The position numbers and the translations under genes are program-made. From positions 1-34,556 of the forward strand of contig NZ_CANMUW010000026.1 in NCBI RefSeq assembly GCF_947501225.1: a stretch of DNA of 34,556 nucleotides. The letters run 5' to 3'. Positions 16,760 through 26,135 of the stretch are shown here, one piece after another. This stretch comes from an uncultured Shewanella sp. (GTDB taxonomy: Bacteria; Pseudomonadota; Gammaproteobacteria; Enterobacterales; Shewanellaceae). The number at the start of each line of letters is the position of its first letter. The first letter of the stretch is position 1. The notes below the pieces were generated by a model. The model was not told the DNA's origin and did no database searches. It saw only the letters and a list, made by a program, of their open reading frames with translations.

Positions 16760-16994
16760 TCGTTAAATCAAGAGACCAGGCCTCACCGTTAAGGCATGAC
16801 TCAGGTATCCGGTGGCCAGGTTGAAACACCACGGCAATACATAAAAAACTTTATAATTAAAAACTTAAAATACCTAGATGATTAGGCACTATAAAGATGG
16901 AATATTAGTCAAAATCATTCTTATTTCCCTCCCCCATTCTGATGATGCTTCGGCTACAGTTTACCAAGGGCTCTTCAATTAATAGGATGTATCT

Positions 16995-17873
16995 ATGATT
17001 GGATACAAACATATATTAGCCGTCGTCGATACTCGTCCATCTTCCCGCTATGCACTGAATAAGGCCCTGATCTTATCCGCAAGGGCTCAAGCAAAGCTCA
17101 CCCTACTGGAGGTCACCCCCAAAGGCTCACTGCTTACCAGACTGACACAGCCAAACTCAGACGCTAACCCCTTTATCATTTATGAAGATCTTTTAGCGCA
17201 ATACAGAAAGCAGGGAGTGGAGGTGGCAATCAAGACGCGTCTCAACAACAGGCTCTCCCGAGCCATATTGGGTGAGCTTGAACAGGATAACTACGATCTC
17301 GTTATTCTCAACTATAAACACCACAACCCTCTCTTTCACAAATTTTCCTTTGCCGACGAATGGCGGCTCCTGAGGGAGAGCGACGTTGCAGTGATGTTAG
17401 TCGGTGCTCATGATTGGGAGAAGGAGGGCCACATCCTAACAGCAATAGAGACTGATGACTCGAGCCGAAAACACACCGACTTCAACCGGAAACTACTCGA
17501 GGAGACTGAGCATTTAGCCAGACTCCTCAACAACGATATTCATCTACTTAACTGCTTTCAGGAACAAAACCTCAGTATGGCAGTGACCCAGCCTAAGGAG
17601 GAACAGCAACCCTTAAACGAAGAATCCCGCCATTGGATGAGTCTCGTTGACTCGGCCAAACCATATCACCTTGAAGACAGTCACCTCCATCTGGAAGAGG
17701 GGCTCGCGGACCATATCATTCCCGATATGGCCAAGAGGTACAGAGCCAATGTCGTCATTCTCGGCTCCGGGGAGCACCATGGTTTACTCAGCCAACTAAA
17801 GGGCCACACCAGTGAACAGATAATAGATCAACTTAACTGTGATATTTTTGCCATAAAACCCGCATCAGTGTGA
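16995..17873 (+). CDS. Universal stress protein, tandem-domain type
   Basis: A 292-residue cytosolic protein with two Usp domains. The first (residues 3-137) starts YKHILAVVDTRPSSRYALNKAL and ends DVAVMLVGAH. The second (about 145-290) includes ANVVILGSGEHHGLLSQLKGHTSEQIIDQLNCDIFAIKP, close to the G-2x-G-9x-G(S/T) ATP-binding pattern. The organisation and length resemble UspE (316 residues in E. coli). ATG 16995 follows AGGA. It lies 126 bp upstream of the hybrid kinase gene on the same strand, so stress signalling and the phosphorelay could be coexpressed; that is inference. Confidence 0.9.
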   Translation: MIGYKHILAVVDTRPSSRYALNKALILSARAQAKLTLLEVTPKGSLLTRLTQPNSDANPFIIYEDLLAQYRKQGVEVAIKTRLNNRLSRAILGELEQDNYDLVILNYKHHNPLFHKFSFADEWRLLRESDVAVMLVGAHDWEKEGHILTAIETDDSSRKHTDFNRKLLEETEHLARLLNNDIHLLNCFQEQNLSMAVTQPKEEQQPLNEESRHWMSLVDSAKPYHLEDSHLHLEEGLADHIIPDMAKRYRANVVILGSGEHHGLLSQLKGHTSEQIIDQLNCDIFAIKPASV

Positions 17874-17999
17874 ACACCATCCGGACTTTTCAATTTTAGA
17901 TGAGGTAACGATGCAAAAAAGCTTCCGGACCTGACAGGCTAAAAATATAACAACTGCTATTATTAAATCAGGATTTTTTTCGCAGAGTACTAAGGGACT

Positions 18000-20756
18000 A
18001 TGTACGCAACCTCATCACCGGATCTGACCCCTTTTCCAATAATGATCTGCAACAGAGAGGGGGATATTTTATCTGTAAACTCAAGCTTTAAAGAGCAATT
18101 CGATGTTTCCGATGAGCAGCTCTCAGGAGAGGCTGGCCACCGCTTTTTCCATCTGTTTAAAGATTTGAGCACAACCAACAGTTCGGTGTTCATTCATCAT
18201 TTAATTGAAAAAAAACAGTTCTTTTCCACTCTATCGATTAATGACAAGAATATTTGCGTCAATGTCAGCATAGGTGAAAACCCGTCAACTCCCGAGCAGT
18301 ACTGGTTAATCGTCAACAAGTGCGGAGAGTGCCGAGCCAAAAAATACCAGGCAAAACACAAGCTGGAAAGGCTGAATCATGCAATTCAAAGCGCGAACAT
18401 CGGGATTTGGGAATACTCTCCCCATTCAAAAATTTGTTACTTCTCACCCAAGTTCAAAGAGCTCATAGGAGTGATACCCGACAGCCCCCTTAGCTGGCCT
18501 GATTTCAAGGCGCTGATCGATCCAAGGGATCTGGAAAATCTCGATCGGTATCTGGATGAAAATATTGAGCCGGGAGTCCGGCTCAACCTGGAGTTCAGGG
18601 TGCAAATCGATGAAAAGGAGCGGTGGTTTGAACTGAGAAGCGAAGCCATTTTATCCAAAGATAACCACTACGCACATACAGGTACACTGATAGATTGTAC
18701 CGAAGCCAAAAACACCCTCTTTGCACTGCATGACGCGATTGAAAGTAAAAACATCGCCCTGGATGCGGGAAATATCGGTAACTGGCGGGCCGAGATAGAC
18801 AGCGAAAATAACTGGATATGGGACTGGGATAGCCGGGCAAATAATATGTTTGCACTTCAGCCCGAAGATATCGGTAACTTAGACAGATGGGTTGAGAGGC
18901 TGCACCCGGAAGATCTGGAGCGAATCATGGCCGCAGTCGAGCACTCACTGGAGACCGGAGAGTTATTCGATCAGCAGTACCGCTCAATCTTACCCAATGG
19001 AGAGACCATCTACATCCATGCCAAAGGCAAGGTTGGACAGAACTGCGACAAACAGAACTGCCGAATCGATGGGATCTGTATCGACCAGTCTCCCATTTTC
19101 AAGATCCAGGCTGAACTGCAAAAGGCGAACGATGAGCTCGAAGCCAGGGTTGAACAGCGTACTCAAGAGTTCCAACACGCCAAAATTCGGGCTGAGCAGG
19201 CCAGTCAGGCCAAAAGTGAATTCCTATCCATGATGAGTCATGAACTGCGCACTCCCATGAATGCCGTCATAGGTTCACTGGATCTACTCACCCTCTCAGA
19301 ACAGAGCCAGGAATCAATGTCCTTGATAGAGACGGCTGCAACCTCGGCAACCAACCTCATCTATATTCTTAACGATATTCTGGATATCAATAAGATTGAA
19401 GCCGGAAAGATGCAATTAGAGCAGCGTGACTTCTCACTGTCCGAGGTAATAGACAGCGTAGTTCAGGTGTTTTTACCCATAGCGCAGAAGAAAAAGGTGA
19501 CACTCACTATCCATGAGGACCCGGACATACCCAGGTACCTCGAAGGTGATGCGGTTAAAGTGCGGCAAATTTTATTCAATTTACTTGGCAATGCGATAAA
19601 GTTCACTAACTCAACGGATATCAAGCCCGGAGAGGTGCAGCTGTCAGCTAAGGTATCGGAACAGAACGGCATCATCTATAAAGTTAATTTTTCAATCATA
19701 GATAATGGCATCGGTATAGATAGAGAGACTCAGAAAAAACTTTTCACTCCATTCACACAGGCACAACGTTCAACCACCAGAAAATATGGCGGCACCGGAC
19801 TCGGCCTTGCTATCAGTGGTAACCTGACTGGAATGATGGGAGGAGAGATTGGACTGGATAGCACGCCAGGTAAAGGCTCAACCTTCACGGTAGAAATCCC
19901 CTTCTGGCGGGCTAAGAATGAGCCTCATCCTCCGCGTCCAACGCTGAACAATCACTCGGTTGCAGTTATCGGCCTTGCTGAAACTAAAGCCTGTCAGCAA
20001 ACAATACTCAGACACCTGAAAACCGAAGGGGCAATGGTGTCCAAAATAGAGATAGATGATCTATCAAGGGCGTTAAAAGCTTTTGATGTTGTATTACTGC
20101 TTACTCAATCTCTTAGCTGTATCGACTCAAGACCAATGACGCTTATTCGAACAGGTGCCGACCTATCGAACCTAATCCTTGCCCTTCCACGTACCGAGAT
20201 ATCTAGCATACGAAAAACCATGCCCCATATCTCTGTGTTACCAACCCAGCCGATGACCAGGATGCAACTGATATCATCGGTGCAAAATATTATCGACGAC
20301 GACCTGCAACTGGACTTAGATGAACTGGATATTGATGAACTGGTCTTAGGCCCGGATTCAGGTGCAAAAAAGATAGATAAAGCCGAGGTCTTGGTCGTGG
20401 AAGATAACCCCCTCAATCAAAAGTTGATCAAGGAGCAGTTATCTACATTAGGCTATCGATGCGACTTGGCCGAGGATGGCAGAGAGGGCATCAATCAATG
20501 GAAGAGTGTCGACTACAAGTTGATCTTAACCGACTGCCATATGCCCAATCTGGATGGATACGATATGGCAAAAGAGATCCGCCAATTGGAACAGCAAACG
20601 AATAAGAAAGCTGTCCCTATCGTTGCCGTTACCGGCGCAGCCATGAGCGGCGAAGCCGAATACTGCTATTCGACAGGAATGAATGACTTTGTGAGCAAGC
20701 CTATACTCTTAAAGGATCTGAAGAAGGTCATGGATAAATGGTGCTCCCATGACTGA
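18000..20756 (+). CDS. PAS-containing hybrid sensor histidine kinase
   Basis: A 918-residue soluble-looking kinase without clear transmembrane helices. Three PAS-like segments (about 8-105, 125-235, 245-365) precede a coiled coil (about 370-405). The dimerisation/phosphoacceptor domain has HELRTP with His414, and the ATPase domain (about 520-640) shows N box, DNGIGI, FxPF and GTGLGLAIS. A degenerate linker (about 655-755) leads to a C-terminal receiver (about 798-915) with acidic pair E801/D802, phosphoacceptor D845 and Lys in VSKPI. It lacks its own Hpt domain, which is encoded next. A CGECRAKK segment near 108-115 adds two cysteines. Start ATG 18000 has AAGGG 3 nt upstream. Its end overlaps the Hpt gene by 8 bp. 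Confidence 0.94.
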   Translation: MYATSSPDLTPFPIMICNREGDILSVNSSFKEQFDVSDEQLSGEAGHRFFHLFKDLSTTNSSVFIHHLIEKKQFFSTLSINDKNICVNVSIGENPSTPEQYWLIVNKCGECRAKKYQAKHKLERLNHAIQSANIGIWEYSPHSKICYFSPKFKELIGVIPDSPLSWPDFKALIDPRDLENLDRYLDENIEPGVRLNLEFRVQIDEKERWFELRSEAILSKDNHYAHTGTLIDCTEAKNTLFALHDAIESKNIALDAGNIGNWRAEIDSENNWIWDWDSRANNMFALQPEDIGNLDRWVERLHPEDLERIMAAVEHSLETGELFDQQYRSILPNGETIYIHAKGKVGQNCDKQNCRIDGICIDQSPIFKIQAELQKANDELEARVEQRTQEFQHAKIRAEQASQAKSEFLSMMSHELRTPMNAVIGSLDLLTLSEQSQESMSLIETAATSATNLIYILNDILDINKIEAGKMQLEQRDFSLSEVIDSVVQVFLPIAQKKKVTLTIHEDPDIPRYLEGDAVKVRQILFNLLGNAIKFTNSTDIKPGEVQLSAKVSEQNGIIYKVNFSIIDNGIGIDRETQKKLFTPFTQAQRSTTRKYGGTGLGLAISGNLTGMMGGEIGLDSTPGKGSTFTVEIPFWRAKNEPHPPRPTLNNHSVAVIGLAETKACQQTILRHLKTEGAMVSKIEIDDLSRALKAFDVVLLLTQSLSCIDSRPMTLIRTGADLSNLILALPRTEISSIRKTMPHISVLPTQPMTRMQLISSVQNIIDDDLQLDLDELDIDELVLGPDSGAKKIDKAEVLVVEDNPLNQKLIKEQLSTLGYRCDLAEDGREGINQWKSVDYKLILTDCHMPNLDGYDMAKEIRQLEQQTNKKAVPIVAVTGAAMSGEAEYCYSTGMNDFVSKPILLKDLKKVMDKWCSHD

Positions 20757-21117
20757 GAAGCAACTAAAGATACTGAACAGAGATGTAATGATAGGGCTTA
20801 TCGGTAATGACCCTGAGATGATCAGACAGTTTGAGATAGATTTCTTAAGGCAGGCAAAAATTTCGCTTAACAAAATCGCTGCCATGTATAACGACAGCAG
20901 ACTTTCAGAGATAAGAGAGGAAGCCCACTTTCTTAAGACATCTGCCAAAGCGATTGGGGCAGAACAAACGTCATACCTACTTCAAGCCCTGGAAAACTCA
21001 GGTCTGGAACAGGATAAAGTCGAATGCAAGAATCTGATTTTAAAAATCAAAGAAGCCTTGAAACGCGTACACGGAGTAATTGTCAATGACAACACAACCT
21101 CACCTAGCATGCCGTAA
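20749..21117 (+). CDS. Stand-alone Hpt phosphotransfer protein
   Basis: A 122-residue all-helical histidine phosphotransfer protein. The phosphorylated His is His60 in EEAHFLKTSAKAIGAE (family AHxLKGxAxxxGA, with Thr in place of Gly). It should carry phosphate from the receiver of the preceding hybrid kinase to the response regulator encoded next. It overlaps the kinase gene by 8 bp (ATGACTGA, start in one frame and stop in another) and the next gene by 32 bp, so all three are translationally coupled. No other domain is present. Confidence 0.92.
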   Translation: MTEKQLKILNRDVMIGLIGNDPEMIRQFEIDFLRQAKISLNKIAAMYNDSRLSEIREEAHFLKTSAKAIGAEQTSYLLQALENSGLEQDKVECKNLILKIKEALKRVHGVIVNDNTTSPSMP

Positions 21118-22279
21118 CCCTAAAGTCATTATGCTCTATGAAAATGAGGAGGATGTGCTGGGTGCAGCCAGTATCATTGCCGATCAAGTTGAGGAGTATC
21201 GTACGATTCAGGTCAAAGTAAACATTGGCGAAAAAATAAATAAGTTCAAACCGTCGGTGATCCTGTTTGCCCTGACAACGGTACAGAAAAGCATCGAACT
21301 TTATACTGAGATGCTCACCGACAAGTCTCTGGACTACCCACATTACAGTATCTTACTCTGTAAAAACCGGGAGTCCGGCACCGCATTTCGTTGCTGTATC
21401 AAAAATATCTTTGACAACTATTTTGTCTATCAACCTCTGTATGAGAAATTTCGCTTAAAAATGATCGTTCACAGCGGCTTACTCATAAGTCAAGCGACAA
21501 GCCACTATGCGGGATTACATGAGGAACAACTCGAAAATGTAGGTCAGGAGTTAGCTTCACTCATAGATAAAAGCAGTGAATGTAAGCGGTCACTCCTCGG
21601 CTCTATCGAGGTTTGTAAGCAAAATTTAAATGAACCCAATAAGTTAGTAGAGAAAGATTTTAATACCAACCTCTCCTCCAAGAAGCTGATGGAGAATATC
21701 AATAAAACCCATGTAGAACCCCTGCTTGCAGAGCTGGAAAACAACATAAAATCCAGCCTGGACGAGATGATACAGCAACTACTCTCGAAACAGGTCGGTA
21801 TCGAGGTGTTAGAGGCGAAGATAGCCGAACTTTCCCGTGTACTCCCCCCCGAGGAGCATACAATAGCCGAAGCTTTATCAGCCCCCATTGAAAAAGAGAG
21901 TGTTGAGACGCAAAAAGCGAAGAGGATTCTGGTCGTCGAAGATAACCAGATATACCGGGACATGCTGGTCAGGGTATTAGCCAAAGAGAACTTTCAGGTC
22001 GACGAAGCTGAAGATGGATTAAACGCATTACAGAAGATACGAAACAACAAATATGCCCTGGTGTTAATGGACCTGTTTATGCCTAACTTAGATGGGATAA
22101 ATACAACCATACAGATTAAATCTGTATCCGGCGGAAAAAACCTGCCGATAATCGCACTGACAGGGAACAAGAATAAAGATCTGATAAAAACCTGGGCTGA
22201 GCAAGGTTTAAAGGGTTATATCCTCAAACCGTCGACTAAGCATGAGATACTCGAAGCCGTAAACCGGGTCATCTGTTGA
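21086..22279 (+). CDS. Response regulator with N-terminal pseudo-receiver and C-terminal receiver
   Basis: A 397-residue protein, last in the kinase-Hpt-regulator set. Residues about 10-130 have receiver-like alternation but lack the phosphoacceptor: the strand-3 motif is VILFALTT with no Asp, and the conserved Lys position reads YFVYQPL with Gln. It also has a CKN...FRCC cysteine group near 95-110. A long helical, coiled-coil-like stretch (about 135-265) follows. A canonical receiver (about 275-397) has ILVVEDN, phosphoacceptor D329 in LMDLFMP, and LKPS. No DNA-binding, GGDEF, EAL or phosphatase domain is seen. ATG 21086 has GGAG 9 nt upstream; a TTG two codons earlier is possible. Output is unknown. 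Confidence 0.9.
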   Translation: MTTQPHLACRNPKVIMLYENEEDVLGAASIIADQVEEYRTIQVKVNIGEKINKFKPSVILFALTTVQKSIELYTEMLTDKSLDYPHYSILLCKNRESGTAFRCCIKNIFDNYFVYQPLYEKFRLKMIVHSGLLISQATSHYAGLHEEQLENVGQELASLIDKSSECKRSLLGSIEVCKQNLNEPNKLVEKDFNTNLSSKKLMENINKTHVEPLLAELENNIKSSLDEMIQQLLSKQVGIEVLEAKIAELSRVLPPEEHTIAEALSAPIEKESVETQKAKRILVVEDNQIYRDMLVRVLAKENFQVDEAEDGLNALQKIRNNKYALVLMDLFMPNLDGINTTIQIKSVSGGKNLPIIALTGNKNKDLIKTWAEQGLKGYILKPSTKHEILEAVNRVIC

Positions 22280-22336
22280 TAGAGCCGAAGCGATAATATC
22301 TATACAACTGTTTGCATAGCACTATCGCAACGGCTC
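22280..22336. repeat. Two-part inverted repeat after the phosphorelay operon
   Basis: AGAGCCG-AA-GCGATA (22280-22294) pairs with TATCGC-AA-CGGCTCT (22322-22336): 13 paired bases with an internal AA/AA mismatch and a 27-nt loop. It begins right after the stop codon. A six-T run follows only 16 bases later, so it may act as a loose terminator or mRNA 3' stabiliser. Confidence 0.6.
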
Positions 22337-22408
22337 TTGATAGCGACAACATCTGAGACTTTTTTACAGCCTACCCGTAACTCCATGTGTACTGTCTTTA
22401 GATTGAGA

Positions 22409-23584
22409 TCAACAGAAGGCTTGAATACCTGTCTGTGCCCTTCCTAGAATCAATGCATGGATATCATGGGTTCCCTCGTAGGTATTTACCGCTTCGAGAT
22501 TCATAACATGACGTATGACATGAAATTCATCTGAGATACCATTTCCACCAAGCATATCCCGTGAGGCGCGGGCAATATCGAGCGCCTTCCCACAGGAGTT
22601 ACGCTTAATCATAGAGATCGCTTCGACGGCCAGCTTATCGATATCCATTAACCGTCCCGCCTGCAAGCAGGCAAACAAGCCTAAGCTTATCTCAGTTTGC
22701 ATATCCGCTAACTTCTTCTGAACTAACTGATTTGCAGCCAGAGGCCTGTCAAACTGTATTCGGTCCAGGGAATATTGACGGGCGGTATGCCAACAAAATT
22801 CCGCGGCCCCCAGAGCCCCCCAGGCGATACCGTAGCGCGCCTTATTCAGGCAACCAAAGGGGCCTTTGAGTCCCACAACATCTGGCAGCAATGCCGTTTC
22901 CGGTACTTCGACGTTATCCATGACAATCTCACCGGTGACCGAGGCTCGCAGTGAAAACTTCCCCTCAATTTTTGGCGTAGTCACCCCCTTCATCCCTCTT
23001 TCGAGGATAAAGCCACGGATCTGCCCTTCCAGCTTCGCCCACACAATAAAGATATCGGCGATGGGGGAGTTGGTTATCCACATCTTAGCGCCGTTAATTC
23101 GGTAGCCGCCATCTATCCTTTCGGCCCGGGTCTTCATACCTGAGGGATCCGACCCCGCATCGGGCTCAGTTAAGCCAAAACAGCCCACCCACTCACCGCT
23201 GGCAAGCTTAGGCAGATAGTTTCCTCTCTGCTCCTCCGTACCATAGCTATAGATAGGATGCATCACCAGAGAGGACTGCACACTCATGGCCGAGCGATAC
23301 CCGCTATCTACCCGCTCTATCTCACGAGCTATCAACCCATAACTCACATGATTAACATTTGAACAGCCATATTTTTCAGGTAATGTCGCACCGAGCAGCC
23401 CCAACTCACCGAGTTCGTTCATTATCTCCCGATCGAAATGCTCATCTCGATTTGCCATCAATATCCTGCTCATGAGTTTGTCTTGAGCATAATCATAAAC
23501 ACTGTCACGGATCATTCTCTCCTCTTGAGAGAGCAGAGTGTTAAACTGCAAGGGATCTGTCCAATCGAAATGCGCTCGCGCCAT
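22409..23584 (-). CDS. gcdH: Glutaryl-CoA dehydrogenase (acyl-CoA dehydrogenase family)
   Basis: Flavoenzyme that oxidises and decarboxylates glutaryl-CoA to crotonyl-CoA in lysine, hydroxylysine and tryptophan breakdown. The 391-residue protein has the catalytic base Glu370 in VNTYEGTHDIHALILGRA, a segment nearly identical to the glutaryl-CoA type. It also has the substrate-carboxylate Arg region IAREIERVDSGYRSAMSVQSS. The FAD-binding blocks GCFGLTEPDAGSDP and WITNSPIAD are intact. ATG 23584 is used because AGAGG lies 8 nt upstream; the ATG at 23593 would sit directly on that site. It is monocistronic; no CoA-transferase or lysine pathway genes are adjacent. A non-decarboxylating variant is unlikely but not excluded. 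Confidence 0.93.
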   Translation of the reverse strand: MARAHFDWTDPLQFNTLLSQEERMIRDSVYDYAQDKLMSRILMANRDEHFDREIMNELGELGLLGATLPEKYGCSNVNHVSYGLIAREIERVDSGYRSAMSVQSSLVMHPIYSYGTEEQRGNYLPKLASGEWVGCFGLTEPDAGSDPSGMKTRAERIDGGYRINGAKMWITNSPIADIFIVWAKLEGQIRGFILERGMKGVTTPKIEGKFSLRASVTGEIVMDNVEVPETALLPDVVGLKGPFGCLNKARYGIAWGALGAAEFCWHTARQYSLDRIQFDRPLAANQLVQKKLADMQTEISLGLFACLQAGRLMDIDKLAVEAISMIKRNSCGKALDIARASRDMLGGNGISDEFHVIRHVMNLEAVNTYEGTHDIHALILGRAQTGIQAFC

Positions 23585-24049
23585 TTTTATCATCCTCTAT
23601 TCAGAGTTAAATCGATCAAGGTGAAGGGAACTACCGATTACCGGCTTAGCTTAAGCATAATTAAGTTTAAGGAAAAATAATCTTTTTCTTTAACGGTCAT
23701 AGCGTTTCTCTATAGCAGGCTTTGTAATATCCGAATATTTCGACTCAACGTAAAAGTTAGCTCAGCTATAGAACAGTAAAACGTGAAGTGACAGAACCCT
23801 GCAACTGAACACACATATTCAACCAGCTGTAAAAAAATAAGGGGCGGTGTAGCGATGTGGTAAAACCACGACCTGATGGGACCCACAAAGTAAAAACACA
23901 AGCCAAACACAATGAAAACAAGTCATAAACACAAGGTGCCGTGCTGTATCAGTTTGCATCAAAATTGATTAAATCACTGCCTAATCCCCCTCGAAGTGAT
24001 ACTCTGTTACTCATTATGTTAATTCTGTGATGAGTATTTAGAGCGGGTC
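23585..24049. other. Non-coding spacer between gcdH and mipA/ompV
   Basis: This 465-bp divergent spacer is AT-rich and has no supported gene; a 66-codon minus-strand ORF lacks a ribosome site. It contains an 8-bp inverted repeat TCTATAGC/GCTATAGA (23709-23716 with 23765-23772). A small palindrome GTGGTAAAACCAC lies near 23858. Near the right end is a 7-bp inverted repeat TACTCAT/ATGAGTA, and two TGTTA motifs 12 bp apart (24005 and 24017). The last pair is 33 bp before the mipA start and could be a site for the downstream OmpR-type regulator. Confidence 0.5.
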
Positions 24050-24934
24050 ATGAAAAAGCTAAGATTGCTTCTGCTAAGCTTCATTCTTCTTCCCATATCG
24101 ACCTGGGCCGATGTGGTGGACTCCTGTGGAGAAAAGGTTGAGTGTATTGAAATAGGCAGATGGGATGTTGGTCTGGCACTCGGCTATGGTAACAGAACCA
24201 ATCCGCTGAAAGACTATGATGATATCCCAATCTACTTAGTTCCGACTTTTGCTTATTACGGCGACACTTGGTTCTTCGAGAATGGTAATTTCGGCTACAC
24301 TCTCTCCGAACAGGAGAAGTTCACCATCAACCTGACCACCAGCCTCAGCAGCGATAGTGCTTACTTTCATCGCTGGGACCCATCAAATATTTTCATCGCC
24401 GGCACCAATAAGTTTGAGCCTAGAGCATTATTGAGCTCTACCTCCCAGACACCAACGATACTGAAGGCGGCACAGGAGCCTGAGATAGGAAAATTAGATA
24501 AACGCCACTTTACCTACCTGGGGGGCGTTGAGGCATTTTTCTACACTCGCGCCGGTACTGTAAACCTATCTGTGGCCCACGATCTGCTGAATGTACATCA
24601 GGGAACGGAGGCTAAACTAAAGTGGCTCTATAATCTGGCTATCGAAGACTGGAAGTTTGAATTAGCCCTGACCTTCGACTGGAAGAGTGAAGAGCTTGTG
24701 GATTATTACTATGGTATCAGACCCGGTGAGAGCAGTTACTGGAGTCAGGCATACCAGGCAAAGTCCGCGCTCAACACCGGACTCGAGCTCACCAGTCACT
24801 ATGTGATGACCGAGCATTGGGATCTGCTCTTTTTAGCCCGATACACACATATCGGCGATGAAATAGTTGCAAGTCCCCTGCTAAATGAAGACTATACCAG
24901 TACCTTTTTTGTCGGCGCAGCCTACAGGTTTTAA
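24050..24934 (+). CDS. MipA/OmpV-family outer membrane protein
   Basis: An outer-membrane beta-barrel of 294 residues with a cleavable signal peptide (MKKLRLLLLSFILLPISTWA, cut after Ala20). The mature part starts with a CxxxxxC pair (SCGEKVEC), and GRWDVGLALGYGNRTNPL follows, typical of the family. The protein ends in AAYRF, with the terminal Phe expected for barrel assembly. E. coli MipA links MltA and PBP1B; OmpV-type members also act as pores. Here it leads a four-gene run with DUF3019 and an RstA/RstB-like pair. GAGCGGG precedes ATG 24050. Confidence 0.9.
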   Translation: MKKLRLLLLSFILLPISTWADVVDSCGEKVECIEIGRWDVGLALGYGNRTNPLKDYDDIPIYLVPTFAYYGDTWFFENGNFGYTLSEQEKFTINLTTSLSSDSAYFHRWDPSNIFIAGTNKFEPRALLSSTSQTPTILKAAQEPEIGKLDKRHFTYLGGVEAFFYTRAGTVNLSVAHDLLNVHQGTEAKLKWLYNLAIEDWKFELALTFDWKSEELVDYYYGIRPGESSYWSQAYQAKSALNTGLELTSHYVMTEHWDLLFLARYTHIGDEIVASPLLNEDYTSTFFVGAAYRF

Positions 24935-24939
24935 TACGG

Positions 24940-25359
24940 GTGTTATTGTCGATATTTAGATTTTTTCTTTTAGGAAGTTTCAGCCTTGCCTTAGCGAGCA
25001 GCCTTACCGTGCGCGCAGAGGAATACGACTCATCCGGCTATAAACTCAAGATGTCACCCGAGTTTTGTATTACATCGGAAGATGAGCTGACCTGTGAGCT
25101 GACGCTGGTACTCGAGTGGGAAAATGAAACTCATAGGCCCATATGCATTCTGTCCGACTATAAGGAGATGGCAAAATGGTGCGCCGAGTCGGACAAGACA
25201 CATTCATTGACCCTGAATATTAAAGCCACTGACGATATTCAATTTGTAATGATAGATAAAGAAACACACCAAACGCTAGCTGGAGTCAAACTCAAAGTAA
25301 CGCCGGCTTCCGAGCCAAAAGTTCGACGACGCTATCGCAACCCATGGAGTTTATTCTAA
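24940..25359 (+). CDS. DUF3019 domain protein, exported
   Basis: A 139-residue exported protein of unknown function, in a family mostly seen beside MipA/OmpV and RstAB-like genes. The signal peptide covers about residues 1-26 (LLSIFRFFLLGSFSLALASSLTVRA). Four cysteines in the mature part (FCITSEDELTCEL, ICIL, WCAES) suggest one or two disulphides in a small beta-rich domain. The C-terminus is very basic (KVRRRYRNPWSLF). Start is a GTG, 5 bp after the mipA stop. Its stop codon overlaps the ATG of the response regulator (TAATG), so expression is coupled. Confidence 0.85.
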   Translation: MLLSIFRFFLLGSFSLALASSLTVRAEEYDSSGYKLKMSPEFCITSEDELTCELTLVLEWENETHRPICILSDYKEMAKWCAESDKTHSLTLNIKATDDIQFVMIDKETHQTLAGVKLKVTPASEPKVRRRYRNPWSLF

Positions 25360-26072
25360 TGACAGAGCCTCAATCGACCCATAGAGTTTTACTGGTAGAG
25401 GATGATATACGCCTCGCTAACCTGATTGTGGATTATTTAAAGTCGCATGGAATGCACGTTGAAGTAGAGCGCCGAGGAGATACGGTCTTAACCCGATTAA
25501 TCAGCTATAAGCCTGACATCATCTTACTGGATATCATGTTACCGGGAATGGATGGCCTGAGTCTGTGTGAAAAGTTGCCTGACTATTTTGCCGGTCCAAT
25601 TCTCCTCATGAGCGCACTGGGCTCAAATGAGGATCAGATCAAGGGGTTAGAGCTTGGCGCAGACGATTATGTCGTTAAGCCTGTAGACCCCGCGCTACTG
25701 ATAGCCAGAATCAACAATCTGCTACGCCGTACGGCTAAACCGCCTAAGGTTGAGTCTCACTGTCTTAGCTTTGGTAAATTAAGCATCGATCCACACACGC
25801 AGGCGATCAGACTCGGTGATGTCGAGGTCGATCTCACCAGCCATGAATTTGAGTTACTATGGTTACTCGCTTCTCAGGCCGGTCAGGTATTGAGCCGTCA
25901 ATATATCTATCAATATCTGCTCAATATTGACTTTGATGGTAAAGACAGAAAAATCGATGTCAGAGTATCGCGCCTGAGAAAGAAGTTAGGGGATAATATC
26001 GAGACGCCATTCAGAATTAAGACTGTCTGGGGTCAGGGTTACCTGTTCGCTCCGGAGGCCTGGAGTAACTAA
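25359..26072 (+). CDS. RstA-like response regulator, OmpR family
   Basis: A 237-residue DNA-binding response regulator. The receiver domain (about 9-122) has phosphoacceptor D58 in LLDIMLPGMDG, acidic pair in LLVEDD and Lys in VVKPVDP. The C-terminal winged helix (about 135-232) has the OmpR pattern DLTSHEFELLWLLASQAGQVLSR and the VRVSRLRKKL recognition helix. ATG 25359 overlaps the previous stop codon and has GGAG 9 nt upstream; an in-frame ATG at 25344 is less likely. Partner of the kinase 63 bp downstream. E. coli RstA responds to Mg2+ and acid through PhoPQ; that link is not shown here. Confidence 0.92.
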   Translation: MTEPQSTHRVLLVEDDIRLANLIVDYLKSHGMHVEVERRGDTVLTRLISYKPDIILLDIMLPGMDGLSLCEKLPDYFAGPILLMSALGSNEDQIKGLELGADDYVVKPVDPALLIARINNLLRRTAKPPKVESHCLSFGKLSIDPHTQAIRLGDVEVDLTSHEFELLWLLASQAGQVLSRQYIYQYLLNIDFDGKDRKIDVRVSRLRKKLGDNIETPFRIKTVWGQGYLFAPEAWSN

Positions 26073-26135
26073 GCTCCGCCTATCCGCTCTATGCATCGAG
26101 GACCCGGGTTCTACCTATTTGTTATGGAAAGATAA

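Noticed and set aside
23710..23910. 66-codon minus-strand ORF upstream of mipA
   Set aside because: No ribosome site; hydrophobic content reflects AT-rich DNA.
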